Shown in pieces: positions 1-10,274 of a stretch of 64,000 nucleotides of DNA. The stretch covers positions 1-64,000 of the forward strand of contig NZ_MBPN01000019.1 in assembly GCF_001695625.1 (NCBI RefSeq), in the 5' to 3' direction. Below the pieces are notes generated by a model that saw nothing but the letters and a program-made list of their open reading frames with translations, ran no database searches and was not told the origin of the DNA. This DNA comes from Pseudomonas defluvii (GTDB taxonomy: Bacteria; Pseudomonadota; Gammaproteobacteria; Pseudomonadales; Pseudomonadaceae). Positions within the stretch are counted from its first letter, which is position 1, and each line of letters begins with the position of its first letter. The position numbers and the translations under genes were made by a program.

Positions 1-984
<984 letters not shown>

Positions 985-1012
985 CGCGCCACTGCGTTTG
1001 CGGCACACTCCC

Positions 1013-1035
1013 AGCGCCCTTTAGCCAAGGGCGCT
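1013..1035. other. Hairpin between dauA and dauR
   Basis: Perfect 9-bp inverted repeat (AGCGCCCTT / AAGGGCGCT) with a 5-nt loop, starting 28 nt after the dauA stop. It is not followed by a T-tract, so it is more likely an mRNA-stabilising or attenuating hairpin within the operon than a full terminator. Confidence 0.5.
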
Positions 1036-1058
1036 GACAACCGCTGGAGCCCGCCTCA

Positions 1059-1685
1059 ATGTCGACACCTCGCCCCGACCCGGCCCTGGACAACTTCCGG
1101 GCGATCGCCGATGCCATCGCCACGCTGTTCTTCCCGCATGCCGAAGTGGTCCTGCACGACCTGCGCAGCCAGAAGATCGACTACATCGCCAACAACCTCT
1201 CCAAGCGCGAGATCGGTGACGATGCGGCGCTGGAAGACATGTTCGAAGAAGGCACCGACGAAACCAATATCGGCCCTTACGAGAAACTCAACTGGGACGG
1301 GCAGAAGATTCGCTCGCTGAGCACGGTGCTGCGCGACGCCAACGGCAGCCCCTTGGCCGTGCTGTGCATCAACTTGAACATTTCCCTGTTCGAGAGCGTC
1401 AAGGCCGCCCTGGACCTGTTTCTCTCGCCCAGCAAGTTGATCCCGCAACCCGACGCATTGTTCCGCGATGACTGGCAGGAGCGTATCAATACCTTCCTGA
1501 ACGGCTGGCTGCGCCAGCGCCAGCTCAGCCTGAACCTGCTGACCCGCGAGCATAAGCGTGAACTGGTGTTTGCCCTGCATGCTGAAGGCGCGTTTCGTGG
1601 CAAGAGTGCGGCCAACTATGTGGCCAATGTACTGAACATGGGGCGGGCGACGGTGTACAAACACCTGAAGGAACTCAAGGCCTGA
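1059..1685 (+). CDS. dauR: PAS/HTH transcriptional regulator DauR (YheO family)
   Basis: Cytoplasmic regulator of 208 residues with the YheO-type PAS-like domain (about residues 5-120) and a C-terminal helix-turn-helix of the HTH_22 type (about 150-208, ending ANVLNMGRATVYKHLKELKA). In P. aeruginosa the homologous DauR represses the dauBA genes and is relieved by D-arginine or its 2-ketoarginine product. Same strand as dauA with a short gap, which fits autoregulated co-transcription. The length matches the family. Assignment rests on the domain pattern plus the neighbouring dauA. Confidence 0.87.
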   Translation: MSTPRPDPALDNFRAIADAIATLFFPHAEVVLHDLRSQKIDYIANNLSKREIGDDAALEDMFEEGTDETNIGPYEKLNWDGQKIRSLSTVLRDANGSPLAVLCINLNISLFESVKAALDLFLSPSKLIPQPDALFRDDWQERINTFLNGWLRQRQLSLNLLTREHKRELVFALHAEGAFRGKSAANYVANVLNMGRATVYKHLKELKA

Positions 1686-1714
1686 GCAGCATCAGGCCCT
1701 GAGTCAGGCGCAGA

Positions 1715-2494
1715 TCAGTCGCCGTAGATATCCGACTTGAAGTACTTGGCCTGGATCTTCTGGTACTCGCCATTGCTGCGGATTTCGTCGATGGCTTTAT
1801 TGAGTTCGCTGACCAGCTGCGTATTGCCCTTGCGCACGGCAATACCAGCACCTTCGCCAACGTACTTCGGATCTTTCAGCTCAGGCCCGACAAAGGCATA
1901 GCCCTCGCCCTTGGGCGTCAACAGAAAGCCTTGCTCCAGCGGGATGGTGTCCGCGAACACACCGTCCAGACGCCCGGAAACCAGGTCCATGAAAATCTCT
2001 TCGTTACTGGTGTAGCGAACAATTTCTACACCTTTTGGCGCGAGCACTTCAGAGACATAACGGTCGGTAGTGGTCGCACGCTGTACGCCGATACGTTTGC
2101 CCTTGAGGCTCTGGTACTGGTCATCGACCTGGGCACCGGCCTTCATCGCCAGGCGCGCCGAGGTGAAGTAGTACTTGTGGGTGAAGTCCACGGAGCGCTT
2201 GCGCTCTTCGGTAATGGTGATAGACGACAGCGCGGCGTCGATCTTGTTGACCTTCAGCGAGGGAATCAGCCCGTCGTACTCTTGCTCGGTCCATTGGCAT
2301 TTGACCTGCATCTGCGCGCACAGGGCATTACCGATGTCGTAGTCGAAACCGCTGATCTTGCCGTCCGGGGTCTTGAACGCAAACGGCGGGTAGGCGGCTT
2401 CGATACCGATACGCAAGGTTTTCTCGGCGGCGAACAGGTTGCTGCTGGCCAACAGGCTCAGGGCCAGACCGGCAATCAGTGTAGTGGTCTTCAT
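1715..2494 (-). CDS. Periplasmic amino-acid ABC transporter binding protein (HisJ/ArgT type)
   Basis: Solute-binding protein of family SBP_bac_3, about 259 residues. It opens with a classic signal peptide ([15 protein letters not shown], cleavage near FAA/EKT) followed by the family start [19 protein letters not shown] and the signature [12 protein letters not shown] start at 2494 because GAGAG lies 7 nt upstream and the signal peptide begins there; an in-frame ATG 18 nt further upstream lacks a good ribosome site. It is convergent with dauR, and its position beside dauAR suggests basic amino acids such as D/L-arginine as ligand. No permease or ATPase genes are adjacent, so it must use components coded elsewhere. 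Confidence 0.85.
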   Translation of the reverse strand: MKTTTLIAGLALSLLASSNLFAAEKTLRIGIEAAYPPFAFKTPDGKISGFDYDIGNALCAQMQVKCQWTEQEYDGLIPSLKVNKIDAALSSITITEERKRSVDFTHKYYFTSARLAMKAGAQVDDQYQSLKGKRIGVQRATTTDRYVSEVLAPKGVEIVRYTSNEEIFMDLVSGRLDGVFADTIPLEQGFLLTPKGEGYAFVGPELKDPKYVGEGAGIAVRKGNTQLVSELNKAIDEIRSNGEYQKIQAKYFKSDIYGD

Positions 2495-2678
2495 GAGGGC
2501 TCTCTCGCTCATTATTGGAGGTGTGTTGCAAGACAGAGGAAAGTGACAAGCCTGAAATTATTTTGTACTTATAAATCCATACTGGACTTTTACGTACACA
2601 ATTTCAACACCTGGATGCGCGCGAGAGACCGAGGCGCAGCATCGCCAGCCACACTGGCGACCACAGCGTTTGTGTCGT

Positions 2679-3137
2679 TTAGCGACCGTCCTCCCAGCGC
2701 TGCGCCGCCGACTGGTCACTGACCCGCCCTTCGACCCAACGCGGCCCTTCGGCAGTGTTTTCCTTTTTCCAGAACGGTGCCCGGGTCTTGAGGTAGTCCA
2801 TCACGAAGTTGCAGGCATCGAATGCCGCCTGACGATGAGCGCTGGCCACCCCGACGAAGACAATCGGCTCACCGGGCTCCAACGCCCCGATGCGATGCAG
2901 TACTTCAAGGCGCAACAACGGCCAGCGTGACTCCGCCTCGGCGATGATCTTGCCGAGCGCCTTTTCGGTCATGCCTGGATAGTGCTCCAGGAACATGCCC
3001 GCGACTTCACGCCCCTCGTTGAAGTCGCGCACGTACCCGACGAAACCGACCACGGCGCCGATCCCCACATTGGCCGCATGCAGGGCATTGAGCTCGGCCC
3101 CCGGGTCAAAAGCGCCCGCCTGCACCCGAATCGCCAT
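2679..3137 (-). CDS. moaE: Molybdopterin synthase large subunit MoaE
   Basis: Catalytic subunit of molybdopterin synthase, which inserts two dithiolene sulfurs from MoaD thiocarboxylate into cyclic pyranopterin monophosphate. The MoaE family pattern is visible: GAVVGFVGYVRDFNEG near residue 30, then HYPGMTEKAL, RIGALEPGEPIVFVGVASAHR, and FWKKE near the C-terminus with the catalytic Lys. About 152 residues, as usual. The ATG at 3137 has GGAGG 6 nt upstream; an upstream TTG is less likely. moaE starts 2 nt after the moaD stop and forms a moaC-moaD-moaE operon. Confidence 0.95.
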   Translation of the reverse strand: MAIRVQAGAFDPGAELNALHAANVGIGAVVGFVGYVRDFNEGREVAGMFLEHYPGMTEKALGKIIAEAESRWPLLRLEVLHRIGALEPGEPIVFVGVASAHRQAAFDACNFVMDYLKTRAPFWKKENTAEGPRWVEGRVSDQSAAQRWEDGR

Positions 3138-3139
3138 GA

Positions 3140-3385
3140 TCAACCTCCGGTCACGGTTGGAAAAAACGCTACCTCATCGCCATCAGCCAAGGGCTCGCTG
3201 AGTGAACAGAGGTCCTGATTACGTGCGCACATGATGTTCTGCTCGGCCAGTACCTCCCAGGCTCCGCCGCGCTGCAGCAGGTGCTGGCGCAGGGCATCGA
3301 CCGTGGCAAACACGCCCTCGAGCGTTTCGCTCTCCAGCCCCAAGGCTTCCCGGTAACGGGCGAAATACTGCACGTTCAAGCTCAT
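3140..3385 (-). CDS. moaD: Molybdopterin synthase sulfur carrier MoaD
   Basis: Ubiquitin-fold sulfur carrier of 81 residues ending in the obligatory Gly-Gly (FPTVTGG), which is adenylated and thiocarboxylated before donating sulfur to MoaE. The ending [14 protein letters not shown] is typical. The start codon overlaps the end of moaC by 4 nt and the stop lies 2 nt before moaE, so the three genes are translationally coupled. Confidence 0.95.
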   Translation of the reverse strand: MSLNVQYFARYREALGLESETLEGVFATVDALRQHLLQRGGAWEVLAEQNIMCARNQDLCSLSEPLADGDEVAFFPTVTGG

Positions 3386-3855
3386 GCATCACCTGCCTGG
3401 TAATCACCGCTCTTGCCGCCGCGCTTCTCTAACAGGCGCACGCTGTCGATGGTCATGCCACGGTCGACGGCCTTGCACATGTCATAGATCGTCAACGCGG
3501 CCAAACTGGCCGCCGTCAGGGCTTCCATCTCGACGCCGGTTTGCCCGGCCAACTTGCAGCGGGCCAGGATGTGCACCGTGTCGAGGCCTTCAGCACTGAG
3601 TTCGACCTTGACGCTGGTGAGCATCAACGGGTGGCACAGCGGGATCAGGTCACTGGTTTTTTTCGCCGCCTGGATCCCGGCAATGCGGGCCACGGCAAAC
3701 ACATCCCCTTTGGGATGATCACCGTCGACAATCATCTGCAGGGTTTGTGGGAGCATGCGTACGCGCGCCTCAGCAACAGCTTCACGCGAGGTCACGGCCT
3801 TTTCGGTAACGTCGACCATATTGGCCCGACCTTGAGAATCGAGATGTGTCAGCAC
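3382..3855 (-). CDS. moaC: Cyclic pyranopterin monophosphate synthase MoaC
   Basis: Works with MoaA to form cyclic pyranopterin monophosphate in molybdenum cofactor synthesis. Hallmarks are [31 protein letters not shown] and [22 protein letters not shown] choose GTG at 3855 ([15 protein letters not shown] start, about 157 residues) because AGGAG sits 7 nt upstream. An in-frame ATG two codons earlier (3861) is only 1 nt from that site, and a longer in-frame extension to 3942 has no family similarity. moaA is not in this cluster. Confidence 0.93.
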   Translation of the reverse strand: MLTHLDSQGRANMVDVTEKAVTSREAVAEARVRMLPQTLQMIVDGDHPKGDVFAVARIAGIQAAKKTSDLIPLCHPLMLTSVKVELSAEGLDTVHILARCKLAGQTGVEMEALTAASLAALTIYDMCKAVDRGMTIDSVRLLEKRGGKSGDYQAGDA

Positions 3856-3960
3856 AGCCATACTCCTGATCAGCGGACCTTGATTGTAAACCTGCAGGTC
3901 AACTTTTCGCACGGGCCATGCGACAAAGTTCGGGCGGCACATGGCCGCCCGAACGAGACG

Positions 3961-5355
3961 TCACAGATGCGATTCGGCGTATTCGGCCAGAATCGAACGA
4001 GGCACCCCTTGCAGGGTGATATGCACACCGTTGGGGAAGTCCTTGAAGCGCTCGGTCAGGTAGGTCAGGCCCGAGCTGGTCGCGGACAGGTAAGGGGTAT
4101 CGATCTGCGCCAGGTTGCCCAGGCAGATCACCTTGGAACCGGAACCGGCACGGGTGATGATGGTTTTCATCTGGTGCGGGGTCAGGTTCTGGCACTCGTC
4201 GATCAGGATCAGGCTTTGCTGGAAGCTGCGACCGCGAATGTAGTTAAGCGACTTGAACTGCAGCGGAACCCGCTCAAGGATGTATTCGACACTGCCATGG
4301 GTGCTCTCATCGTCCATGTGCAGCGCTTCGAGGTTGTCAGTGATGGCGCCCAGCCAAGGCTCCATTTTTTCCGCTTCGGTGCCAGGCAGGAAGCCGATCT
4401 CCTGGTCGAGCCCCTGCACACTGCGGGTAGCGATGATGCGCCGGTAACGCTTGCTGACCATGGTCTGCTCAATGGCTGCCGCCAAGGCCAGAATGGTCTT
4501 GCCGGAACCGGCAGCGCCCGTCAGGTTGACCAAGTGGATGTCCGGGTCAAGCAAGGCGAACAGCGCCAGGCCCTGATGAATGTCACGCGGCTTCAAACCC
4601 CAGGCTTCCTGATGCAGCAGCGGCTCCTGGTGCAGGTCGAGCAGCAGCAGTTCGCTGTCCTTGATGCCTTTGATCCAGCCGACAAAGCCCTGTTCGTCAA
4701 TGATGAACTCGTTGATGTGAACAGCCGGCAGGTTGTCGATCAATTGCACACGGTGCCAGGTGCGCCCGCGCTCCTGACGGGTCTCGACCTTGCTGACCCG
4801 ATCCCAGAACGACCCCGTCACCGAGTGATAGCCCTTGGACAACAGGGAAACGTCGTCGACCAACTGATCGGTACTGTAGTCCTCGGCCGCGATGCCACAG
4901 GCACGGGCCTTGAGGCGCATGTTGATGTCTTTGGTCACCAGCACCACACTCAGTTCCTTGCGCCGGCTCCGCAGCTCAAGCAATTGGTTGATGATGATGT
5001 TGTCGTTCAAATGCTCAGGCAGCAGACGGTGCGGCTCAGTGCGCGGCGTCATCAAGATGGACAGGAAGCCTTTCGGGCCACTCTTGCCCCGCTGGATGGG
5101 TACGCCCTGCTCAACATCGGCAGGCGAGGCATCGCCCAGGGTCTGATCGATCAAGCGAATGGCCTGACGACATTCTGCGGCTACGGAGTGCTTGCCGTCC
5201 TTGAGCTTGTCGAGCTCCTCAAGCACGGTCATCGGGATGGTGACATGGTGCTCCTCGAAGTTCAGTAACGCGTTCGGATCGTGAATCAGAACATTGGTAT
5301 CGAGCACGTAAAGGATTGGCAGGTTGGAAGAAGTGGTACGTCCTTGATCATCCAT
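3961..5355 (-). CDS. PIN-PhoH family ATPase/ribonuclease (PhoH2-like)
   Basis: 464-residue cytoplasmic protein with an N-terminal PIN nuclease domain (YVLDTNVLIHDP around residues 16-28; VTKDINMRLKA around 140-150) joined to a C-terminal PhoH ATPase domain (Walker A GAAGSGKT at 280-287, Walker B LILIDECQN, then the IITRAGSGSK segment). PIN-PhoH fusions (PhoH2) in other bacteria act as ATP-dependent RNA helicase/ribonucleases. It should not be confused with the shorter PhoH/YbeZ beside ybeY. ATG at 5355 follows AAAGGTGA with good spacing. It lies upstream of moaC on the same strand with a gap of about 100 nt, so co-transcription is possible but function is probably separate. Confidence 0.9.
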   Translation of the reverse strand: MDDQGRTTSSNLPILYVLDTNVLIHDPNALLNFEEHHVTIPMTVLEELDKLKDGKHSVAAECRQAIRLIDQTLGDASPADVEQGVPIQRGKSGPKGFLSILMTPRTEPHRLLPEHLNDNIIINQLLELRSRRKELSVVLVTKDINMRLKARACGIAAEDYSTDQLVDDVSLLSKGYHSVTGSFWDRVSKVETRQERGRTWHRVQLIDNLPAVHINEFIIDEQGFVGWIKGIKDSELLLLDLHQEPLLHQEAWGLKPRDIHQGLALFALLDPDIHLVNLTGAAGSGKTILALAAAIEQTMVSKRYRRIIATRSVQGLDQEIGFLPGTEAEKMEPWLGAITDNLEALHMDDESTHGSVEYILERVPLQFKSLNYIRGRSFQQSLILIDECQNLTPHQMKTIITRAGSGSKVICLGNLAQIDTPYLSATSSGLTYLTERFKDFPNGVHITLQGVPRSILAEYAESHL

Positions 5356-5683
5356 ACTCGGTCACCTTTGTGGGAGCCTGACGACGCAATACCCAGACGG
5401 TGCTGCGCCGCGATGTGACCGCTGATGCTCCCCGGGGCCCGCGTCGTTACGGGTGGGCAGCTACAAACAAAGGATGGCGAGTAAGACGCCACCTGTGTTG
5501 CAGGGTTCGGCGGTCTGTCTTTGTAATACCGCAAAACCCATGACGGTAAAAAGCGTTTTTACGCATTCTTGAAGTTTATTTTTCAAGAGGGCAAAAACCG
5601 CTTGGCGTAGCCCCCATGCACCGTTAAAGTCAAAAATCCAGTCGACTCAACGGCTGCCTGCAATGTGCGCCCACGCACGCCCC
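5356..5683. other. Intergenic stretch with two hairpins
   Basis: 328 nt between phoH and the deacetylase gene, both on the minus strand. It holds an inverted repeat GTAAAAA-GCG-TTTTTAC at 5546-5562 and CTTGAA/TTCAAG at 5568-5587, separated by an AT-rich tract that could end the upstream deacetylase transcript. Purine-rich AAGGTGACC before the phoH start is its ribosome site. No coding frame or known RNA is recognised. Confidence 0.45.
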
Positions 5684-6814
5684 TCAACGGCCTGCCGCGA
5701 AGTCCTTACACCCCTCCCAACCGATCCCGCTCTGCGCCGTATGTTGCAGCAGCCAGGTCAGTGACGCCTGCGCCTTGGGCTGGGTGTCATGGAACCGGAT
5801 CAAGCCCTTGCGCCACAGCAACATCAGGCTCAGTACCCGCTGTGCCGACTGTTCGGCATCCAGTGCGCTCTGGTCCTGGGCATCGATATCCCACAACACC
5901 ACCTGCATGTGCTGGCTGCTGAAGAACGCCTGCGCGTCGGCACGACGCTGGCCATAGGGGGGGCGAAACTGCGCAACATACTGCTCGGGCAGATCGCTAC
6001 TGACCCGTGCCTGACTGCGCAGAATAGAGTCCTGCCAGTCCAGCCAATGGCTGTGAGAACGGTACTGCCAGCCTTGAATGCCCACGCACTGCCCGCGGTA
6101 AAGCGCCTGCAACGCGGCGACGGAGGTCTTGTCACGGCGTTTCTGCACACTGTCGCCGAGCACAAAGAACGTCGCTGACAGCTTCTGCCGACGCAAATAA
6201 TCTGTCAGCGCATCACTGGCACCGCCGGCCAACGTAGGGCCACCCTCGAAGGTCAGCAGGAACATCCGGTCGTTCAGCTCGTCACCGTTACGCTCCAGGC
6301 TGGAGAAACGCTCGATCTCGCTGCTGGTCTGCGGAAACAACGCAGCCTTGCGCAGCAGTTCATCCAGGTAGCGCTCATGGAACATCCGGCTTGGCTCAAC
6401 CCACGGGGCATAGAACGAGTCGGCGGCGACCTTGATCTGCCCGGCCTGAGCACGCAAATCCGCCAGGCTTTCAAGGGCATAACAGAACGAGGCGTCCTGC
6501 TCGCAGCTCTGTTGGGCCAGGTCATAGTTGCGCCACAACCGCTGCCACAGCCGCTCACGCAGGGCATTGACGGACAACAGGTTGATCTGCCGCAGGCCAA
6601 GACGTGCCGTAAGCTCGGCCTGATCCAGCGCCTCACTGTCATGCAGGGCTTTGGCGAACCCCAGAATCTCGGCGCGCGAGGCAACATCGAACAGTGCCGG
6701 AGAATTGAGCTGTTCAGGCCAACTGCTGCGATCATAGGTAGCAACCTCGGCAGCACCGGCCATGGCCGTCAACAGACTCAACCATCCCGCCAGCAATAAA
6801 AGGGCAATGCGCAA
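5684..6814 (-). CDS. Polysaccharide deacetylase (NodB-like) exported protein
   Basis: Exported protein of about 376 residues: signal peptide (RIALLLLAGWLSLLTAMAGAAE), a helical N-terminal region (about 30-190), then a NodB homology fold (about 195-370) with FLLTFEGG, TATFFVLGDS and the FRPPYGQRRADA and RFHDTQPKA motifs. In active members the first motif is TFDDGP; here it reads TFEGGP, so one metal-binding Asp is replaced and activity on an N-acetylated polymer is uncertain. The TTG at 6814 has GGAGAG 7 nt upstream and begins the signal peptide; an upstream GTG at 6844 would add ten residues. Stands alone. Confidence 0.8.
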   Translation of the reverse strand: MRIALLLLAGWLSLLTAMAGAAEVATYDRSSWPEQLNSPALFDVASRAEILGFAKALHDSEALDQAELTARLGLRQINLLSVNALRERLWQRLWRNYDLAQQSCEQDASFCYALESLADLRAQAGQIKVAADSFYAPWVEPSRMFHERYLDELLRKAALFPQTSSEIERFSSLERNGDELNDRMFLLTFEGGPTLAGGASDALTDYLRRQKLSATFFVLGDSVQKRRDKTSVAALQALYRGQCVGIQGWQYRSHSHWLDWQDSILRSQARVSSDLPEQYVAQFRPPYGQRRADAQAFFSSQHMQVVLWDIDAQDQSALDAEQSAQRVLSLMLLWRKGLIRFHDTQPKAQASLTWLLQHTAQSGIGWEGCKDFAAGR

Positions 6815-6930
6815 GACAACACTCTCCGTTTTGATCGCCGGCACTATAACGCAGGGACTATCGTGCCCATAGCTGGAGATCGACCGCCCTGCCCCGTAGA
6901 ATCCGCAGCACGATTGAAGGAGCCTATGAC

Positions 6931-7710
6931 ATGCTGACGGTGATTTCCCCCGCCAAGACCCTCGACTACGAAACCCCGCCGGTGACCCAGCGTTTCACCC
7001 TGCCGCAGTACCTGGACGACTCACAGGTGCTGATTGCTCAGTTGCGGGACTTCACCCCGGCTCAAATCGCAGCGTTGATGCACCTGTCTGACAAACTGGC
7101 CGGGCTCAACGCCGCACGCTTCGGCAGCTGGACGCCCGATTTCACGCCGGCCAATGCCAAGCAGGCACTGCTGGCCTTCAAGGGCGATGTCTACACTGGC
7201 CTCGACGCCGAAAGCCTTGGCGAAGACGACTTCAGCTACGCACAGGACCACCTGCGCATGCTCTCGGGCCTGTATGGCCTGCTGCGCCCGCTCGACCTGA
7301 TGCAGCCGTACCGGCTGGAGATGGGCACCAAGCTGGCCAACGCCCGCGGCAAGGACTTGTATGCCTTCTGGGGTACGCGCATCAGCGAATGGCTGAACCA
7401 GGCACTGGCCGATCAAGGCGATGACCTGCTGCTCAACCTGGCCAGCAACGAGTACTTCAGCGCGGTCAAGCGCAGCGCGCTGAATGCCCGTGTGATCAAC
7501 ACCGAATTTCGCGACCAGAAAAACGGCCAGTACAAGATCATCAGTTTCTATGCCAAGAAAGCCCGTGGCCTGATGAGCCGCTTCGTCATCCAGGAACGCA
7601 TCGACAATCCTGACCGGCTGAAACAGTTCGATGTGCAGGGCTACTACTACAGTGCCGAGCAGTCCAAGCCGGACAACCTGGTGTTCCTGCGCGATCATCC
7701 GGTCGACTGA
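6931..7710 (+). CDS. yaaA: Peroxide stress protein YaaA
   Basis: 259-residue DUF328/YaaA family protein starting [17 protein letters not shown], the family signature. Internal hallmarks are [50 protein letters not shown] and [12 protein letters not shown]. In E. coli YaaA limits free iron and oxidative damage during hydrogen peroxide stress and binds DNA. AGGAG lies a little upstream of the ATG. Single gene, divergent from the deacetylase gene with 116 nt between. Confidence 0.96.
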   Translation: MLTVISPAKTLDYETPPVTQRFTLPQYLDDSQVLIAQLRDFTPAQIAALMHLSDKLAGLNAARFGSWTPDFTPANAKQALLAFKGDVYTGLDAESLGEDDFSYAQDHLRMLSGLYGLLRPLDLMQPYRLEMGTKLANARGKDLYAFWGTRISEWLNQALADQGDDLLLNLASNEYFSAVKRSALNARVINTEFRDQKNGQYKIISFYAKKARGLMSRFVIQERIDNPDRLKQFDVQGYYYSAEQSKPDNLVFLRDHPVD

Positions 7711-7797
7711 AGGCAATCGCCGGTAAGCCGCCCGCTGCTTGGTCGAGTGCCGTTTTATCGCTACGATGGTGATATCACGCACTCAAGGCAGCCCCCT

Positions 7798-8262
7798 ATG
7801 CTTATCGGCGTCGTCCTGATCCTGTCCTGGCTGATCCTGCTGTTACGCTACCCAGCCAAGGCCCTGCCCATCTCCATGGCCGCGGTGTTCGGCCTCGGCC
7901 TGGTCGGCCTGTGGGTGCTCTGGCAGGACAACCGTGAGGCGGCTCAACTGGCACACCTGGACATGCGCCTGAGCTACGCGCCCGAGCATTGCCCGGCCGA
8001 CCGGCCGTTGCAGGTCAAACTGACCAACACCAACCCGCAACCCCTGGTGGAGCTGCGCTGGCGGATTGCCGCGTATGCCCCGGGCGATCAGGTCAATCTG
8101 GCGGAAAACACCTACTCGGCGCCGCGTTATCGCGGCCCGGGGGATCTGCAGGCCGGCGCCAGTTGGGAAGCCTGCTTGCCATTACCGCCGCTGCGCTCTG
8201 GCTATCGCCCGCAAACGCTGGAGTTTCGCGCCGAACACCTGCAGGGCCGCTTCGCGGATTGA
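7798..8262 (+). CDS. Small membrane-anchored protein, unknown function
   Basis: 154 residues with two close N-terminal hydrophobic segments (MLIGVVLILSWLILLL and AAVFGLGLVGLWVLW) followed by a soluble domain of about 110 residues rich in beta-type sequence (MRLSYAPEHC, PLQVKLTNTNPQPL). The soluble part has the look of a periplasmic Ig-like fold, with two Cys that could pair. Pseudomonas homologues are often labelled multidrug transporter, but nothing here supports transport. Starts 87 nt after yaaA on the same strand; the start is chosen at the ATG opening the first hydrophobic segment. Confidence 0.7.
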   Translation: MLIGVVLILSWLILLLRYPAKALPISMAAVFGLGLVGLWVLWQDNREAAQLAHLDMRLSYAPEHCPADRPLQVKLTNTNPQPLVELRWRIAAYAPGDQVNLAENTYSAPRYRGPGDLQAGASWEACLPLPPLRSGYRPQTLEFRAEHLQGRFAD

Positions 8263-8333
8263 GCCCTGGGGTACGCCTGCCCTCTGCTTGATGACGTATG
8301 ATCCGAGGCTCATCTACCGCCAAGGATCGTCCT

Positions 8334-9158
8334 ATGCCCACCGTTCTGATCACCGGATGCTCCAGCGGCATTGGTCTCGCCCTGGCCGAAGCGTTCCAGT
8401 CAGCAGGCTTCGAGGTCTGGGCCAGCGCGCGCAAACCCGAGGATGTCGCCCGCCTGCAGGCCATCGGGCTTACCGCACGGCAACTGGATGTCAATGATGA
8501 AGCCGGCCTTGCAACACTGGCGGCAGAGCTGGAGCAGCGCGGCAACGGCCTCGACGTGTTGATCAACAACGCCGGATACGGTGCCATGGGGCCGCTGCTC
8601 GACGGCGGCGTCGAGGCGATACGTCGCCAGTTTGAAACCAACGTATTCGCCTTGGTCGGCGTAACCCGCGCCTTGTTTCCGGCACTGCGACGAGCACGTG
8701 GCCTGGTGGTGAACATTGGCAGCGTCTCGGGCGTGCTGGTTACGCCGTTCGCCGGCGCCTACTGCGCCTCCAAAGCGGCCGTGCATGCCTTGAGCGACGC
8801 CCTGCGCCTGGAGCTGGCGCCCTTCGGTATACGGGTGATGGAAGTGCAGCCTGGTGCAATTGCTTCCAGCTTTGCCAGCAATGCCGGTCGCGAAGCCGAA
8901 CAGTTGTTGCACGAAGAATCGCCGTGGTGGCCGCTGCGCGAAGGCATTCGCGCCCGCGCCCGTGCCTCGCAGGACAAACCGACCCCCACCAGTGAGTTTG
9001 CCCAAGGCCTGCTGAAGGCAGTGCAGCAAGCAAAGCCCGCACCCTTGGTGCGCCTGGGCAATGGCAGCCGCGCACTCCCCCTGCTACAGGCATTGCTACC
9101 CCATGGGCTGCAGCAGTGGGTGCTGAAAAAACGCTTTGGTCTCAACCGCAGCCTCTGA
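8334..9158 (+). CDS. Short-chain dehydrogenase/reductase
   Basis: Classical SDR of 274 residues: nucleotide-binding TGCSSGIG near residue 8, NNAGYG near 80, catalytic Ser in NIGSVSG, and YCASK as the Tyr-x3-Lys pair near 143, followed by VQPGAI. The C-terminal extension resembles SDRs acting on lipophilic ketones or aldehydes (retinol-dehydrogenase-like group). Substrate cannot be told from sequence. ATG at 8334 is preceded by AAGGA. Same strand as the preceding small membrane gene, 71 nt downstream. Confidence 0.9.
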   Translation: MPTVLITGCSSGIGLALAEAFQSAGFEVWASARKPEDVARLQAIGLTARQLDVNDEAGLATLAAELEQRGNGLDVLINNAGYGAMGPLLDGGVEAIRRQFETNVFALVGVTRALFPALRRARGLVVNIGSVSGVLVTPFAGAYCASKAAVHALSDALRLELAPFGIRVMEVQPGAIASSFASNAGREAEQLLHEESPWWPLREGIRARARASQDKPTPTSEFAQGLLKAVQQAKPAPLVRLGNGSRALPLLQALLPHGLQQWVLKKRFGLNRSL

Positions 9159-9193
9159 ACCCGTCAGGGCATTCGGCGCGCGACCAGCGCAGG

Positions 9194-10063
9194 TCATTGC
9201 GCCTCGGATTTACCCTGTTTGACCACCACCGTGCAGGTGGTACCCGCCGCCAGCAGGAAGCCTTCCGGTACTTCGTCGATGTGGATACGTACCGGTACCC
9301 GTTGAGCCAGGCGAACCCAGTTGAACGTCGGGTTGACGTCGGCGATCAACTCGCGGCTTTCCGGGTTGTCACGGTCGTAGATACCCCGCGAAATACTCTC
9401 CACATGCCCCTTGAGCACTTCACCACTCATCATCTGCAAGTCGGCCTGGTCACCGACACGCACATGCGGCAACTTGGTTTCCTCGAAGAAGCCGTAGACC
9501 CAGAAGGAGTTCTTGTCGACCACGGCCATTTTCGCCTCACCGGTACGCGCATAGTCGCCGCGATGAACGTTGAGGTTGGTGACGTAACCGTCGACAGTGG
9601 CCAGGATCCGCGTGCGCTTGAGGTTCAGCTCGGCAGCCGCCAATTGCGCCTGGGCATGCTGGTAATCAGCCATGGCCGAGTTGGCGATGTTGCTGGCGTC
9701 ATCACGGTTTTCCTTGGAGATCACCAGGTTGTCCATGTCGGCCCGGCGGCTGGCATTGACCTTGCGCATCTCCCAGGTGGCCTTGCGCGAAGCGACGAGC
9801 GCTTGGGCCTGCTTGACTGCCAACTCGTAGTGCTCAGGGTCGATCTGCATCAACAGATCGCCCTTCTTCACCAGTTGGTTGTCACGCACCGGCACATCGA
9901 CCACATAACCGGGTACGTCGGCGGCAACGTTGATGATGTCAGCACGCACCCGACCATCGCGGGTCCAGGGCGTGTTCATGTACTGGACCCAGAGCTGCCG
10001 GCCGATCACCACGGCGGTGGCCAGTACAAGCAGGGTGGCGATCAGGCTGAAAAACTTTTTCAT
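9194..10063 (-). CDS. HlyD-family periplasmic adaptor of efflux system
   Basis: Membrane-fusion protein of about 289 residues: one N-terminal transmembrane anchor (MKKFFSLIATLLVLATAVVI), a biotinyl-lipoyl half (NVAADVPGYVVDVPVRDNQLVKKGD), a short coiled-coil of about 80 residues, then LKRTRILATVDGYVTNLNVHRGD and a beta-barrel. Closest in build to AaeA/EmrA adaptors. Last gene of the nodT-FUSC-DUF1656-hlyD operon. Start at ATG 10063 after two in-frame TTG codons. Confidence 0.92.
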   Translation of the reverse strand: MKKFFSLIATLLVLATAVVIGRQLWVQYMNTPWTRDGRVRADIINVAADVPGYVVDVPVRDNQLVKKGDLLMQIDPEHYELAVKQAQALVASRKATWEMRKVNASRRADMDNLVISKENRDDASNIANSAMADYQHAQAQLAAAELNLKRTRILATVDGYVTNLNVHRGDYARTGEAKMAVVDKNSFWVYGFFEETKLPHVRVGDQADLQMMSGEVLKGHVESISRGIYDRDNPESRELIADVNPTFNWVRLAQRVPVRIHIDEVPEGFLLAAGTTCTVVVKQGKSEAQ

Positions 10064-10073
10064 CAACAAGGTC

Positions 10074-10274
10074 TCAACGGTAGACAGTCAGCGCCATGGC
10101 GCCAAAAAGGCAGATGAACAGGCACAAGCGCAGCAACGCCGGGTGCCAGAAAAAGCGGTAGCCGTCGTAGCCGGCGATAAAGCGATCCAGGCCCCACGCC
10201 AGCAGGGCAGCGATCAGGAACATCAAGGTCATGGTGGGCATGTAAATGCCATGGAAGGCAATTTCACGGGGCAT
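10074..10274 (-). CDS. DUF1656 small inner-membrane protein (AaeX-like)
   Basis: 66 residues, two predicted transmembrane helices (TMTLMFLIAALLAWGL and LLRLCLFICLFGAMAL) with the family opening PREIAFHGIYMPTM. Members always sit between FUSC permease and HlyD adaptor genes, as here; their role is unknown but probably accessory to the pump. It overlaps the 3' end of the FUSC gene by 11 nt and ends 10 nt before the adaptor start. Confidence 0.93.
   Translation of the reverse strand: MPREIAFHGIYMPTMTLMFLIAALLAWGLDRFIAGYDGYRFFWHPALLRLCLFICLFGAMALTVYR

Noticed and set aside
3541..5268. Plus-strand open frame of 575 codons antisense to phoH and moaC
   Set aside because: Shadow of the PhoH and MoaC coding strands; no start signal and no domain.
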